From assembly GCA_003499525.1 (NCBI GenBank), contig DNTB01000066.1:1-64000 (forward strand): 64,000 bases of DNA, written 5' to 3'. Both the position numbers and the translations under genes were made by a program. Shown here in pieces: positions 25,403 to 34,722 of this stretch. Every line of letters starts with the position of its first letter. The stretch's first letter is position 1. The stretch comes from Flavobacteriales bacterium (lineage in GTDB: Bacteria > Bacteroidota > Bacteroidia > Flavobacteriales_G > Salibacteraceae). The notes beneath the pieces are model-generated. The model searched no databases. It saw only the letters and a program-made list of their open reading frames with translations, and was not told the origin of the DNA.

Positions 25403-26710
25403 TCAGTTTATACGTTTAATTTCTGCTCCCAGTTTGCGCAGTCTGCTATCGATGTTTTGATACCCCCTGTCAATTTGATCCACATTGTGAATAAGACTCT
25501 TGCCTTCGGCCGAAAGTGCGGCAATCAGAAGGGAAACTCCGGCTCTTATATCAGGAGTAGTCATTTGTATACCTCTTAATGGCACCTGACGGTTTAATCC
25601 AATAACCGTTGCCCGATGTGGGTCACAAAGGATAATCTGTGCACCCATATCTATTAGTTTATCCACAAAGAATAGGCGGCTTTCAAACATTTTTTGATGG
25701 ATCAATACACTTCCTTTCGCTTGAGTTGCAACCACTAAAACGATACTTAATAGGTCTGGAGTGAATCCTGGCCAGGGCGCATCTGCAATGGTCAGGATCG
25801 AACCGTCGATAAAAGTTTCGATCTCGTAGTTATTCTGCCGGGGTATGATGAGGTCATCGTCCCTGCGTACCATACTGATGCCCAGTTTTTCAAATGTTGA
25901 AGGGATGATGCCTAGATGTTCGTATCCTACATTTTTTATAGTGATTTCTGAATTGGTCATTGCGGCCAAGCCGATGAAACTGCCTATTTCAATCATGTCC
26001 GGTAGGATGCGATGTTTAGTACCCTTTAGTTTCTTTACACCTTTGATTGTGAGCAGATTAGATCCTACTCCGGAGATGTTTGCTCCCATGGAATTCAGCA
26101 TTCGGCACAACTGCTGTAAATAGGGCTCACAAGCTGAATTGTATATTGTAGTAGTGCCCTCAGCAAGTGCAGCGGCCATGACAACGTTGGCCGTCCCGGT
26201 AACACTTGCCTCGTCGAGAAGCATGTTCGCACCTCTTAGTTTATTTCCTTTGATGTGATAGAAATTGTCATAAGTATCAAAGTCAAACCGGGCTCCTAAC
26301 TTTTCGAATCCGATAAAATGAGTATCCAATCTCCTTCTCCCAATTTTATCTCCACCGGGTCGCGGTATAGCCCCTACTCCAAATCTTGCGAGCATGGGCC
26401 CTACGATCATGATCGATCCCCTTAGAGCGCCACCTTTTTTTCGAAAATCATCCGACTGCAGGTATTTCAAATCGACTTCATCAGCCACGAACTCATAGGT
26501 ATCATCACATATTTTATTCACTTTAACTCCAAGAGAAGCTAAAAGGTCTATGAGTTTGATGACATCAACAATATTCGGGATATTGGATATTGTAACCTTC
26601 TCATCGGTTAATAAAACTGCACATAGAATTTGAAGGGCCTCGTTTTTTGCACCTTGTGGTACGATTTCGCCTTTTAGCTGTTTACCCCCAGTTACTTCAA
26701 AAGAACTCAT
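25403..26710 (-). CDS. murA: UDP-N-acetylglucosamine 1-carboxyvinyltransferase, Asp-type active site
   Basis: 435 residues. MurA adds enolpyruvate to UDP-GlcNAc, the first committed step of peptidoglycan synthesis. The conserved Lys22/Asn23 (GAKNE) and the loop RPGGDKIGRR are visible. The residue normally Cys in PGGC (Cys115 of E. coli) is Asp121 here, the replacement known to make MurA insensitive to fosfomycin in mycobacteria and chlamydiae. The rest of the fold looks complete. It follows a DUF4290 gene after three bases. Confidence 0.96.
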   Translation of the reverse strand: MSSFEVTGGKQLKGEIVPQGAKNEALQILCAVLLTDEKVTISNIPNIVDVIKLIDLLASLGVKVNKICDDTYEFVADEVDLKYLQSDDFRKKGGALRGSIMIVGPMLARFGVGAIPRPGGDKIGRRRLDTHFIGFEKLGARFDFDTYDNFYHIKGNKLRGANMLLDEASVTGTANVVMAAALAEGTTTIYNSACEPYLQQLCRMLNSMGANISGVGSNLLTIKGVKKLKGTKHRILPDMIEIGSFIGLAAMTNSEITIKNVGYEHLGIIPSTFEKLGISMVRRDDDLIIPRQNNYEIETFIDGSILTIADAPWPGFTPDLLSIVLVVATQAKGSVLIHQKMFESRLFFVDKLIDMGAQIILCDPHRATVIGLNRQVPLRGIQMTTPDIRAGVSLLIAALSAEGKSLIHNVDQIDRGYQNIDSRLRKLGAEIKRIN

Positions 26711-26713
26711 TGG

Positions 26714-27319
26714 TTAAGATTTTCGATGCTTTTTTCTGGATGTATGACGTGTTTTTTTCTTAGTTGACCTCAGAAATTCTGCAGCATCTATCAATTCTGC
26801 ATTTTCTGGTTTCTTGAGCTGTCCTTCACTTAATTCCCGTATGTTATCCCAAATCACTTCATCGTTGACCGATTCTCGGTTCCATTTGAGATAAAGTTTT
26901 TTCATCATATTGGCAATCAATATTATAAGTGCATCCTTTTCAGCTCCATCATCGAATTTTATGGCTTCTTTTATTAGTTCCTGGGTTGCCTTACCATAAT
27001 GCCGATAACGAATTTGATGCGTTGGATAACTCAGGCTTTGAGGTTTTTGGTTGTATTCTTCTCGCGTTGGAGGGGGAAAGGGGCTATCAATATCCAATTC
27101 AAAATCAGCCATGATAAACAAGTGGTCCCAAAGTCTTTGGGTATTTTCCTCGTTATTCTTGATTTGAGGATTTACCTGCCTCATGAGCCTGATTAAAGAT
27201 GCTGCTGCTTTGTTTCGCTCGCCTTTATCTTTTAATTCTTTTAAGTAGTCTACGAGTTGCTGGATATTTCTTCCATATTCCGGTAGCGCGAGCATCTCGC
27301 GATGCGTATTATATTCCAT
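26714..27319 (-). CDS. DUF4290 domain-containing protein
   Basis: 201 residues beginning MEYNTHREMLALPEYGRNIQ, the hallmark of DUF4290, a family restricted to Bacteroidota. It is helical and predicted cytoplasmic, with no membrane segment or signal, and has a Lys/Arg-rich C-terminal tail (from ~190). Function unknown. It precedes murA by three bases, so a link to envelope synthesis is possible but not proven. It has its own -7 box 16 bases upstream. Confidence 0.92.
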   Translation of the reverse strand: MEYNTHREMLALPEYGRNIQQLVDYLKELKDKGERNKAAASLIRLMRQVNPQIKNNEENTQRLWDHLFIMADFELDIDSPFPPPTREEYNQKPQSLSYPTHQIRYRHYGKATQELIKEAIKFDDGAEKDALIILIANMMKKLYLKWNRESVNDEVIWDNIRELSEGQLKKPENAELIDAAEFLRSTKKKTRHTSRKKHRKS

Positions 27320-27335
27320 ACCATTGATTATGCCG

Positions 27336-27343
27336 CAAAAGTA
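27336..27343 (-). promoter_or_regulatory. -7 box for DUF4290-murA
   Basis: TACTTTTG followed by C on the minus strand, 16 bases before the DUF4290 start. No -33 TTG at ideal spacing. Confidence 0.5.
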
Positions 27344-27373
27344 ATCGAATCGGCCTCCATTGAAAGTATCAAC

Positions 27374-29620
27374 TCATGAAATCACATCCAATCGTGCAAA
27401 CTTTAGCAGAAGCTGTTTTCTGCCGGCGGTTTCAAAGTCTACTGTAGCCTTTTGATTTGGAGGGTACCCTTCGATCATTAGTATCTTGCCTTTACCAAAG
27501 CGCTCATGCCTTACAGTATTGCCTGGAGCTAACGTGGTGGTGCCTTCATTTTTTGATGCTGATGCGGAGCGCACAGGCCTGAGATTCTTTTTTTTCCAAT
27601 CGGTCTTAATGGATTTCTCGGTTGGCTTGTTTCTTGGTTCTCGGGCTTGAATATGCGAAGTAGCTGTTTGATTGTCCACATATTGCATGTCTATTTCAGA
27701 TAAAAATCTGCTGGGTTCGGAAGCATTAAGATTACCCCATTTATACCGCATCTGTGCAAACGATAGATGTACCTCCTTTTCGGCCCTTGTAAGCGCAACG
27801 TAGAAGAGACGACGTTCTTCCTCAAGCTCACTTCTCGATCCTATAGACAACATGGATGGAAAAAGATTCTCTTCAAGACCGGTAACATAGACATATGGGA
27901 ATTCCAGACCCTTGCTGGCATGTATTGTCATGAGATTCACACTGTCTTTTTTGTTCTTTTCTTCGTCATCCTGATCTGTCAGCAAAGGAATATCCTGAAG
28001 ATAGGATGGAAGAGAAATATCATCTTCTTCAAGAGCACTATCCACAAAGTCCTTCATGCTGTTCAGCAATTCCTGAAGATTTTCATAACGGCTAACACCT
28101 TCAACACTCTTATCGTTGTTCATTTCCCGTAGGAGTCCGGTTGTGGTGGCAATAGTTCTTCCTACTTCATAAGCATCTTTAGATTCAACCAATTTTTGAA
28201 AAGTTTCAATCATATCCACAAACCCGTTGATACGATTAATAGTGGCTTTGCCTAAAATGCTTTGAAGTTTTCCTGGCTGACTGATCAACCACCATAAGCT
28301 CTGATCCATCGATGCAGCCTGAGCATTCAGTTTATCCATTGTTGTAGCTCCAATACCTCTGGCTGGATAGTTAATAATGCGTTTTAATGCATCATCATCA
28401 TCGGTGTTGACTACCAGTCGGAAATAGGCCAGGAGATCCTTGATCTCTTTTCGTTGATAGAATGATAGCCCTCCGTAGATTACATAGGGAATATTCAGCT
28501 TTCGCAATGCATCTTCCATAGCCCTCGATTGAGCATTGGTTCTGTAGAGTATTGCAAAATCTCTATTGTGAGCTCTTTTAGTGTTTTTTAGATGAAAAAT
28601 GCTGTAAGCCACGTTCATAGCTTCTTCGTTATCCGAAATAGCGCTTGTAAGTTTGATTTTTTCGCCGTCAGGATTTTGGGTGTACACATCCTTTTTTATC
28701 TGCTCCACATTCTGACGGATCAGACTATTGGCAGCTTCTACAATCTGCGGGGTGCTTCTATAGTTTTGTTCCAGTTTGAAGACCTTAACATTGTCATAAT
28801 CTCTCTGGAAGTTTAAAATATTTTGAATATTGGCACCTCGAAAAGAATAAATACTCTGGGCGTCATCACCAACTACACAAATATTTTCGAAGCGAGCCGA
28901 AAGGGCTTTTACGATGAGGTATTGCGAAAAGTTTGTATCCTGATACTCATCGACCAGAATGTATCGAAATTTGTCTTGATATTTATAGAGAATGTCATCA
29001 TGATCTCGAAGAAGGATATTCATATTAAAAAGTAAATCATCAAAATCCATTGCTCCTGACCGAAATAATCTTTTCTGGTATTCCTTGTACAGGACTCCCA
29101 ATTCAGGTTTTTTAGACTGAATGTCTTCTTTTTGGATAGTTGCATTATTCAAATAGGCCTCTGGTGAAAGCAAATTGTTCTTAGCCATAGATATCCGATG
29201 AAGCACAAGATTGGGCTTGTACACCTTGTCATCTAACAACCTTTCTTTGAGCATCGATTTTATGACTCTTTTCGAGTCATCCGTATCATATATAGTAAAG
29301 TTGTTTGGGTACCCCAGAAGTTCTGATTCAATCCTTAGAATTCTTGCAAAGACGCTATGAAATGTTCCCATCCATAAATTCCGTGAATAGGTTTCACCAA
29401 CTAAATCGCCTATTCGGTCCTTCATTTCACGTGCGGCTTTGTTCGTGAACGTAAGAGCCAGTATATTAAATGGCGAAATTCCTTTGTGAATGAGATAGGC
29501 TATTCTGAACGTTAGTACCCTTGTTTTGCCCGAACCTGCCCCGGCAATAACCATTGAAGGCCCTTCTGTATGTTCTACAGCCTGAACTTGTGTCTCATTT
29601 AGGTGCTGACTTAAATCCAT
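27374..29620 (-). CDS. UvrD/PcrA-type superfamily I DNA helicase
   Basis: 748 residues. Walker A GAGSGKT is at 27-33, motif II reads VDEYQDTN, and the later motifs include VGDDAQSIYSFRGA, YRTNAQSR and TIHASKGLEFPYV. These place it in the UvrD/Rep/PcrA family of 3'-5' helicases used in nucleotide-excision repair, mismatch repair and replication-fork clearing. The C-terminal ~45 residues form a small basic/beta tail with RHERFGKGKI, the PcrA-type Tudor-like domain. It is probably monocistronic. The ATG is only four bases from the -7 box. Confidence 0.93.
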   Translation of the reverse strand: MDLSQHLNETQVQAVEHTEGPSMVIAGAGSGKTRVLTFRIAYLIHKGISPFNILALTFTNKAAREMKDRIGDLVGETYSRNLWMGTFHSVFARILRIESELLGYPNNFTIYDTDDSKRVIKSMLKERLLDDKVYKPNLVLHRISMAKNNLLSPEAYLNNATIQKEDIQSKKPELGVLYKEYQKRLFRSGAMDFDDLLFNMNILLRDHDDILYKYQDKFRYILVDEYQDTNFSQYLIVKALSARFENICVVGDDAQSIYSFRGANIQNILNFQRDYDNVKVFKLEQNYRSTPQIVEAANSLIRQNVEQIKKDVYTQNPDGEKIKLTSAISDNEEAMNVAYSIFHLKNTKRAHNRDFAILYRTNAQSRAMEDALRKLNIPYVIYGGLSFYQRKEIKDLLAYFRLVVNTDDDDALKRIINYPARGIGATTMDKLNAQAASMDQSLWWLISQPGKLQSILGKATINRINGFVDMIETFQKLVESKDAYEVGRTIATTTGLLREMNNDKSVEGVSRYENLQELLNSMKDFVDSALEEDDISLPSYLQDIPLLTDQDDEEKNKKDSVNLMTIHASKGLEFPYVYVTGLEENLFPSMLSIGSRSELEEERRLFYVALTRAEKEVHLSFAQMRYKWGNLNASEPSRFLSEIDMQYVDNQTATSHIQAREPRNKPTEKSIKTDWKKKNLRPVRSASASKNEGTTTLAPGNTVRHERFGKGKILMIEGYPPNQKATVDFETAGRKQLLLKFARLDVIS

Positions 29621-29624
29621 CCGG

Positions 29625-29632
29625 CAAATGTA
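29625..29632 (-). promoter_or_regulatory. -7 box for the UvrD/PcrA helicase gene
   Basis: TACATTTG followed by C on the minus strand, ending four bases before the ATG, so the mRNA is probably leaderless. No -33 TTG at 19 bp. Confidence 0.5.
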
Positions 29633-29745
29633 ATTGCTGGGTCAGAGCCGTCTTACGATTACATTGATGAAATCATCAACACCTTATCACCAGAGGCAAT
29701 TCATTTCGAATTGATAAACTGTTGGATTTTATGTAATTGCATCTC

Positions 29746-29775
29746 TTGTATTTATGATTAAAACGCGTACATTTG
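29746..29775 (+). promoter_or_regulatory. promoter of the str-S10-spc-alpha superoperon
   Basis: TTG (29746-29748), a 19-bp spacer, and TACATTTG (29768-29775) followed by CAGCCCC form the best Bacteroidota promoter in the window. Transcription should begin near 29780, giving a ~50-nt leader to rpsL. Confidence 0.75.
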
Positions 29776-29778
29776 CAG

Positions 29779-29796
29779 CCCCTTAAAAACGAGGGG
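29779..29796 (+). promoter_or_regulatory. 5'-end hairpin in the rpsL leader
   Basis: CCCCT (29779-29783) pairs with AGGGG (29792-29796) across an eight-base loop. It lies at or just after the expected transcription start. No T-run follows, so it is not a terminator; it may stabilise or regulate the mRNA. Confidence 0.35.
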
Positions 29797-29830
29797 GTGA
29801 TAATATATTGAAAAAAATAACCAAAGAAAT

Positions 29831-30208
29831 ATGCCAACGATACAGCAACTAGTGCGCAAAGGCAGACGGCAAAAGATGAAGACGAGTAAGTCGGCTGCAC
29901 TTACCAGTTGTCCTCAAAGAAGAGGGGTTTGTGTACGCGTTTACACCACCACACCCAAGAAGCCGAATTCTGCCATGAGAAAGGTCGCCCGTGTACGCTT
30001 GACGAATGGTAATGAGGTCAATGCCTACATTGGAGGAGAAGGTCATAACCTTCAGGAGCACTCTATAGTTCTGGTAAAAGGCGGCAGAGTGAAAGACCTT
30101 CCCGGAGTGAGATACCATATTGTAAGAGGAGCACTGGATACCGCTGGTGTCGAAGGAAGAACACAAAGAAGGTCTAAGTACGGAACAAAACGACCTAAAA
30201 AGAAATAA
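29831..30208 (+). CDS. rpsL: 30S ribosomal protein S12
   Basis: 125 residues, normal length. The decoding-centre loops TPKKPNSA and GRVKDLPGV are intact, with the lysines associated with streptomycin sensitivity. It is the first gene of the superoperon, 16 nt before rpsG. The ATG is preceded by an A-rich stretch with no Shine-Dalgarno site, as expected for Bacteroidota. Confidence 0.98.
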   Translation: MPTIQQLVRKGRRQKMKTSKSAALTSCPQRRGVCVRVYTTTPKKPNSAMRKVARVRLTNGNEVNAYIGGEGHNLQEHSIVLVKGGRVKDLPGVRYHIVRGALDTAGVEGRTQRRSKYGTKRPKKK

Positions 30209-30224
30209 CAGAATTGATTAAAAG

Positions 30225-30692
30225 ATGAGAAAAGCCAGAGCTAAATCGAGAATTATTGATCCAGACCCAAGGTACGGCGATAAAGTCGTAACCAAGTTTG
30301 TCAATAACCTTATGCTAAATGGAAAGAAGAACATCTCTTTTCGAATTTTTTATGATGCCATGGACATCATCGATAAGCGAAATGAAGAAGGTGGACTGGC
30401 CGTTTTTCACAAGGCTTTAGAAAATGTAACACCCCAGGTAGAGGTTAAAAGTAGAAGAGTGGGAGGAGCAACATTTCAAATTCCTCAGCCCATTCGCGAC
30501 GACAGAAAACAATCATTGGCAATGAAATGGTTGATTTCATTCTCAAAAAAGAGAAACGGGAAATCAATGGCGACAAAACTTGCCGATGAACTTTCGGCAG
30601 CCTTTAAGGAAGAAGGAGCTGCATACAAGAAGAAAGAAGATACACACAGAATGGCGGAGGCCAATAAAGCATTCTCACATTTTCGATTCTAA
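30225..30692 (+). CDS. rpsG: 30S ribosomal protein S7
   Basis: 155 residues. S7 nucleates assembly of the 30S head by binding the 3' domain of 16S rRNA. The conserved VNNLMLNGKK and the ENVTPQVEVKSRRVGGA segment, which faces the tRNA exit region, are present. It lies between rpsL and fusA with gaps of 16 and 10 nt. Nothing unusual. Confidence 0.98.
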   Translation: MRKARAKSRIIDPDPRYGDKVVTKFVNNLMLNGKKNISFRIFYDAMDIIDKRNEEGGLAVFHKALENVTPQVEVKSRRVGGATFQIPQPIRDDRKQSLAMKWLISFSKKRNGKSMATKLADELSAAFKEEGAAYKKKEDTHRMAEANKAFSHFRF

Positions 30693-30702
30693 GTAAACCG
30701 AA

Positions 30703-32838
30703 ATGGCAAAGAAGAGAGACCTTACTTTCACGCGAAATATTGGCATCATGGCGCATATAGATGCCGGAAAAACCACAACCACCGAGCGAATCCTTTATTA
30801 TACAGGAATTAGCCACAGGTTAGGCGAAGTTCATGATGGGGCCGCCACAATGGACTGGATGGAACAGGAGCAAGAACGGGGTATTACCATTACCTCAGCC
30901 GCCACCACGTGCTTTTGGAAGTACCCAACTGAACAGGCTCAGGTTACTCCCGATACAAAGGACTACCGCATCAACATTATTGATACCCCCGGTCACGTGG
31001 ATTTCACCGTAGAAGTTGAGCGATCTTTACGTGTTCTTGATGGAGCCGTTGCATTGTTTTGTGCTGTGGGAGGAGTAGAACCTCAGTCTGAAACGGTGTG
31101 GAGACAGGCTACGAAGTATAATGTTCCTCGCATAGGGTTTGTAAATAAAATGGATCGGTCTGGGGCCGATTTTTTTAATGTTGTTGAGCAGGTAAAAGAA
31201 CGTCTTGGCGGAAATCCTGTTCCTCTGCAAATCCCGATCGGCGAAGAAGAAACGTTCCGAGGAGTAGTTGACCTTATCACCAATAAAGGAATCATCTGGA
31301 ATACAGAAGATAAGGGAATGACATATGAAGAAATTGAAATTCCAGAGGACCTTGCTGAAACTGCTGCTTCCTGGAGGGCTAATCTAATAGAAGCTGTTGC
31401 TGAAAGCAATGAAGAGCTCCTCGAAAAATTTTTCGAGGATGAAGACTCAATAACCGAAGAAGAAATCATGGATGCCATACGTGAGGCAACCGTGAATATG
31501 AGTGTTACTCCAATGATGTGTGGGTCAGCTTTCAAAAACAAAGGAGTACAAACCTTGCTGGATGCGGTGATTTCATTCTTGCCTTCACCACTTGATGTTG
31601 AAGCCATTGAAGGGACAAATCCCGATACGGATCAGATGGAGCAACGAAAACCAAGTATAGATGAACCTACCTCTGCCTTAGCTTTCAAGATTGCAACAGA
31701 TCCTTTTGTAGGCCGTCTATGCTTTATTAGAGCATATTCCGGAGCAATTGATGCCGGTTCTTACATCAAGAACATGAGAACAGGTAAAAAGGAAAGAATT
31801 TCGAGGCTGTTCCAAATGCATTCGAATAAGCAAAATCCTATAGAAAGATTAGAGGCTGGTGATATTGGAGCAGCAGTAGGTTTTAAGGATATTAAAACAG
31901 GAGATACCCTCTCAGACGAAAAGCGACCCATTGTATTGGAAAGTATGGACTTTCCAGATCCCGTAATCGGAATCGCGATTGAGCCTAAAACACAAGGTGA
32001 TTTGGATAAGCTTGGGGTTGGTTTGTCTAAACTGGCGGAGGAAGATCCAACCTTCGTCGTAAGAACGGATGAGGATTCGGGACAAACGGTAATATCGGGG
32101 ATGGGGGAGCTCCATCTCGAAATACTCGTAGATCGTCTACGCAGGGAGTTCAAAGTAGAAGTAAATGAAGGAGCTCCTCAAGTGGCCTACAAAGAGGCTA
32201 TCACGGGAAGCGTGGATCATCGTGAGGTGTACAAGAAGCAAACAGGTGGACGAGGTAAGTTTGCCGACGTCATTTTCACCATTGAGCCAAACGATGAAGG
32301 AGAATCAGGTCTGCAGTTTGTTAATGAGGTTAAGGGAGGTAATATTCCTCGGGAATTTATTCCTTCAGTAGAGAAAGGTTTCAAGGATTCAATGCGCAAT
32401 GGTGTCTTGGCCGGATATGAACTTCAAGGGATGAAAATAACCCTGAAAGATGGATCATATCACCCTGTGGACTCTGACCAACTCTCCTTTGAGATGGCAG
32501 CGAAAATTGGTTACAGATCGGCACTTCCGAATGCCAGTCCAATCCTGCTAGAACCTATCATGAAACTTGAAGTGGTTACCCCAGAGGATTACATGGGAGA
32601 TATTGTAGCGGATCTGAACAGGAGAAGAGGACATGTGGAAGGTATGGATTCAAGAGGAGGAGCTCAAGTAATCAATGCCAAAGTACCGCTTTCAGAAATG
32701 TTTGGATATGTGACCAGCTTAAGAACCGTTTCATCAGGTAGGGCGGCATCAACTATGGAGTTTTCCAACTACGAAAAAGTTCCGAACAACATTGCAGAAG
32801 AGGTAATTGCTAAAGTTAAGGGAAAAGTTACAGCATAA
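30703..32838 (+). CDS. fusA: translation elongation factor G
   Basis: 711 residues. The GTPase domain has AHIDAGKT at 17-24, DTPGHVDF and NKMD, followed by domains II-V. EF-G drives ribosomal translocation and, with RRF, recycling. In this operon fusA is followed directly by rpsJ after 11 nt; tuf, which follows fusA in many bacteria, is absent. It starts 10 nt after rpsG. Confidence 0.98.
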   Translation: MAKKRDLTFTRNIGIMAHIDAGKTTTTERILYYTGISHRLGEVHDGAATMDWMEQEQERGITITSAATTCFWKYPTEQAQVTPDTKDYRINIIDTPGHVDFTVEVERSLRVLDGAVALFCAVGGVEPQSETVWRQATKYNVPRIGFVNKMDRSGADFFNVVEQVKERLGGNPVPLQIPIGEEETFRGVVDLITNKGIIWNTEDKGMTYEEIEIPEDLAETAASWRANLIEAVAESNEELLEKFFEDEDSITEEEIMDAIREATVNMSVTPMMCGSAFKNKGVQTLLDAVISFLPSPLDVEAIEGTNPDTDQMEQRKPSIDEPTSALAFKIATDPFVGRLCFIRAYSGAIDAGSYIKNMRTGKKERISRLFQMHSNKQNPIERLEAGDIGAAVGFKDIKTGDTLSDEKRPIVLESMDFPDPVIGIAIEPKTQGDLDKLGVGLSKLAEEDPTFVVRTDEDSGQTVISGMGELHLEILVDRLRREFKVEVNEGAPQVAYKEAITGSVDHREVYKKQTGGRGKFADVIFTIEPNDEGESGLQFVNEVKGGNIPREFIPSVEKGFKDSMRNGVLAGYELQGMKITLKDGSYHPVDSDQLSFEMAAKIGYRSALPNASPILLEPIMKLEVVTPEDYMGDIVADLNRRRGHVEGMDSRGGAQVINAKVPLSEMFGYVTSLRTVSSGRAASTMEFSNYEKVPNNIAEEVIAKVKGKVTA

Positions 32839-32849
32839 CAGATTGAACT

Positions 32850-33155
32850 ATGGCTCAGAGAATAAGAATAAAACTCAAATCATACGATCATAACCTCGTA
32901 GATAAATCTGCAGAGAAGATCGTGAAAACCGTCAAGACAACCGGTGCGATTGTCAACGGCCCGATCCCACTGCCCACGCAGCGCAAAATCTTTACGGTTT
33001 TGAGATCTCCTCACGTTAATAAAAAATCACGGGAACAATTTCAATTGAACGGACATAAGCGCCTCATGGACATTTACAGCTCTTCATCTAAAACTGTAGA
33101 TGCACTCATGAAGCTTGAATTACCAAGTGGAGTTGAAGTAGAAATCAAGGTATAA
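32850..33155 (+). CDS. rpsJ: 30S ribosomal protein S10
   Basis: 101 residues, standard length. The loop region GPIPLPTQRKIFTVLRSPHV is conserved. S10 sits in the 30S head and also serves as NusE in transcription antitermination. It opens the S10 gene block, but with only 11 nt after fusA and no promoter visible, it appears to be part of the same transcript. Confidence 0.98.
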   Translation: MAQRIRIKLKSYDHNLVDKSAEKIVKTVKTTGAIVNGPIPLPTQRKIFTVLRSPHVNKKSREQFQLNGHKRLMDIYSSSSKTVDALMKLELPSGVEVEIKV

Positions 33156-33164
33156 TAGAGTATC

Positions 33165-33782
33165 ATGTCAGGAATAATTGGAAGAAAAGTTGGAATGACC
33201 AGCCTGTACAACGAGGATGGTAAAATGATGCCCTGTACTGTTATTGAAGCAGGTCCCTGCGTGGTAACTCAGTTGCGTACCGAGGAAGTGGACGGTTATG
33301 AAGCGGTGCAACTTGGCTATGAAGACAAAAAAGAAAGTCATAGCAACAAGGCAGAAATAGGACACTTTAAAAAAGCCAAAACTGCAGCGAAACGTTTTTT
33401 AGCCGAGTTCAAGGAGTTTGACTCGCAACTGGAGATGGGCGAAGAGGTTACCGTAGACATCTTCGAGGAAGGTGAATTTGTAGACGTTAGAGGTAAATCA
33501 AAAGGAAAGGGTTTCCAGGGAGTGGTAAAACGACACGGTTTTGGTGGAGTTGGTCAAAGAACTCATGGACAGCACAATAGAGAACGCGCTCCAGGATCAA
33601 TCGGTGCAGCTTCATATCCTTCAAGAGTTTTTAAAGGAATGAGAATGGCCGGACAAACCGGAAACAAATTTGTGAAAGTGACCAACCTACAGGTTTTGAA
33701 GGTGAATAAAGAGAAGAACATGATTATTGTGAAAGGCTCCATACCTGGTGCTAACGGATCAGTAGTCGTAATTGAGAAGTAA
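33165..33782 (+). CDS. rplC: 50S ribosomal protein L3
   Basis: 205 residues. L3 is an early-assembly protein whose extension reaches the peptidyl transferase centre. GIIGRKVGMT (3-12) opens the protein, and the loop GFGGVGQRTHGQHNRERAPG carries the Gln that is methylated by PrmB in other bacteria. Its stop shares one base with the rplD start (TAATG), indicating coupled translation. Confidence 0.98.
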   Translation: MSGIIGRKVGMTSLYNEDGKMMPCTVIEAGPCVVTQLRTEEVDGYEAVQLGYEDKKESHSNKAEIGHFKKAKTAAKRFLAEFKEFDSQLEMGEEVTVDIFEEGEFVDVRGKSKGKGFQGVVKRHGFGGVGQRTHGQHNRERAPGSIGAASYPSRVFKGMRMAGQTGNKFVKVTNLQVLKVNKEKNMIIVKGSIPGANGSVVVIEK

Positions 33783-34408
33783 TGGAACTGGCAGTATACG
33801 ACATCAACGGTAAAGAAACCGGAAAAAAGGCCAAGCTATCAGACCAAGTATTTGGTATAGAGCCTAATGAGCATGCATTCTATCTGGATGTTAAGCAGTA
33901 CCTGGCAAATCAAAGACAAGGTACACACAAGGCCAAAGAAAGAGCTGAGATCACTGGAAGTACCCGAAAGATAAAACGTCAAAAAGGGACAGGTACAGCA
34001 AGAGCAGGTAGTATTAAGTCTCCTATTTTTAGGGGAGGTGGTAGAGTATTTGGCCCACAGCCAAGAGATTATGGGTTCAAGCTGAACAAAAAGGTTAAAA
34101 AGCTGGCCAGAAAATCGGCTCTCTCTGCTAAGGTTAAATCAGAAAGTTTGATGATATTGGAAAATGTCAACTTTAGTGAGCCAAAAACAAAAAACTATTC
34201 TGAATTTCTCAACCATTTCGGATTAGTCGATCAAAAGTCACTACTTGTTATTCCAGAGGAAAATAATAATGTATATTTGTCGGCCCGAAATTTAGTAGGG
34301 GCAAAGGTTGTAAAAGCCTCAGATATAAACACTTACGATATAGCCAATGCACAAAAAGTTTTATTGTGCGAAGGCTCTATTGGCATTATTGAACAACTAT
34401 TGAGCTAA
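33782..34408 (+). CDS. rplD: 50S ribosomal protein L4
   Basis: 208 residues. L4 lines the exit tunnel through its extended loop, here including RKIKRQKGTGTARAGS. In E. coli it also represses the S10 operon through a leader hairpin; no equivalent leader is seen here, because rpsJ follows fusA directly. It overlaps rplC by one base and lies five bases before rplW. Confidence 0.97.
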   Translation: MELAVYDINGKETGKKAKLSDQVFGIEPNEHAFYLDVKQYLANQRQGTHKAKERAEITGSTRKIKRQKGTGTARAGSIKSPIFRGGGRVFGPQPRDYGFKLNKKVKKLARKSALSAKVKSESLMILENVNFSEPKTKNYSEFLNHFGLVDQKSLLVIPEENNNVYLSARNLVGAKVVKASDINTYDIANAQKVLLCEGSIGIIEQLLS

Positions 34409-34413
34409 GCGAT

Positions 34414-34704
34414 ATGAGCATTTTACTGAAACCAGTAATTACGGAAAAAATGACTGATTTAGGAGAAACTCTGAATCAGTACGCTTTTATTGTAGATCGT
34501 AAAGCCAATAAAATTCAGATCAAGAACGCTGTTCAGGAGGCTTATGGGGTTACAGTTAGAAGTGTAAATACCATGGTTCTCGCAGGAAAAGAAAAAATGC
34601 GATACACCAAAACAGGAGTTCAAAAAGGGCGACAAAATCATGTAAAAAAGGCCATCGTTACGCTGCAGGATGGAGATATAATTGATTTCTATAGCAGTAT
34701 CTGA
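34414..34704 (+). CDS. rplW: 50S ribosomal protein L23
   Basis: 96 residues. L23 surrounds the tunnel exit and docks trigger factor and SRP. LLKPVITEKMTDL at the N-terminus and the VNTMVLAGKEKMRYTK loop are typical. It is five bases after rplD and 18 before rplB. Nothing unusual. Confidence 0.97.
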   Translation: MSILLKPVITEKMTDLGETLNQYAFIVDRKANKIQIKNAVQEAYGVTVRSVNTMVLAGKEKMRYTKTGVQKGRQNHVKKAIVTLQDGDIIDFYSSI

Positions 34705-34722
34705 TAGCATAAAAGAATTGTC

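Noticed and set aside
31083..31607. A 174-codon open frame on the minus strand inside fusA
   Set aside because: It is Ser-rich and fully antisense to EF-G, the typical result of codon bias on the opposite strand.
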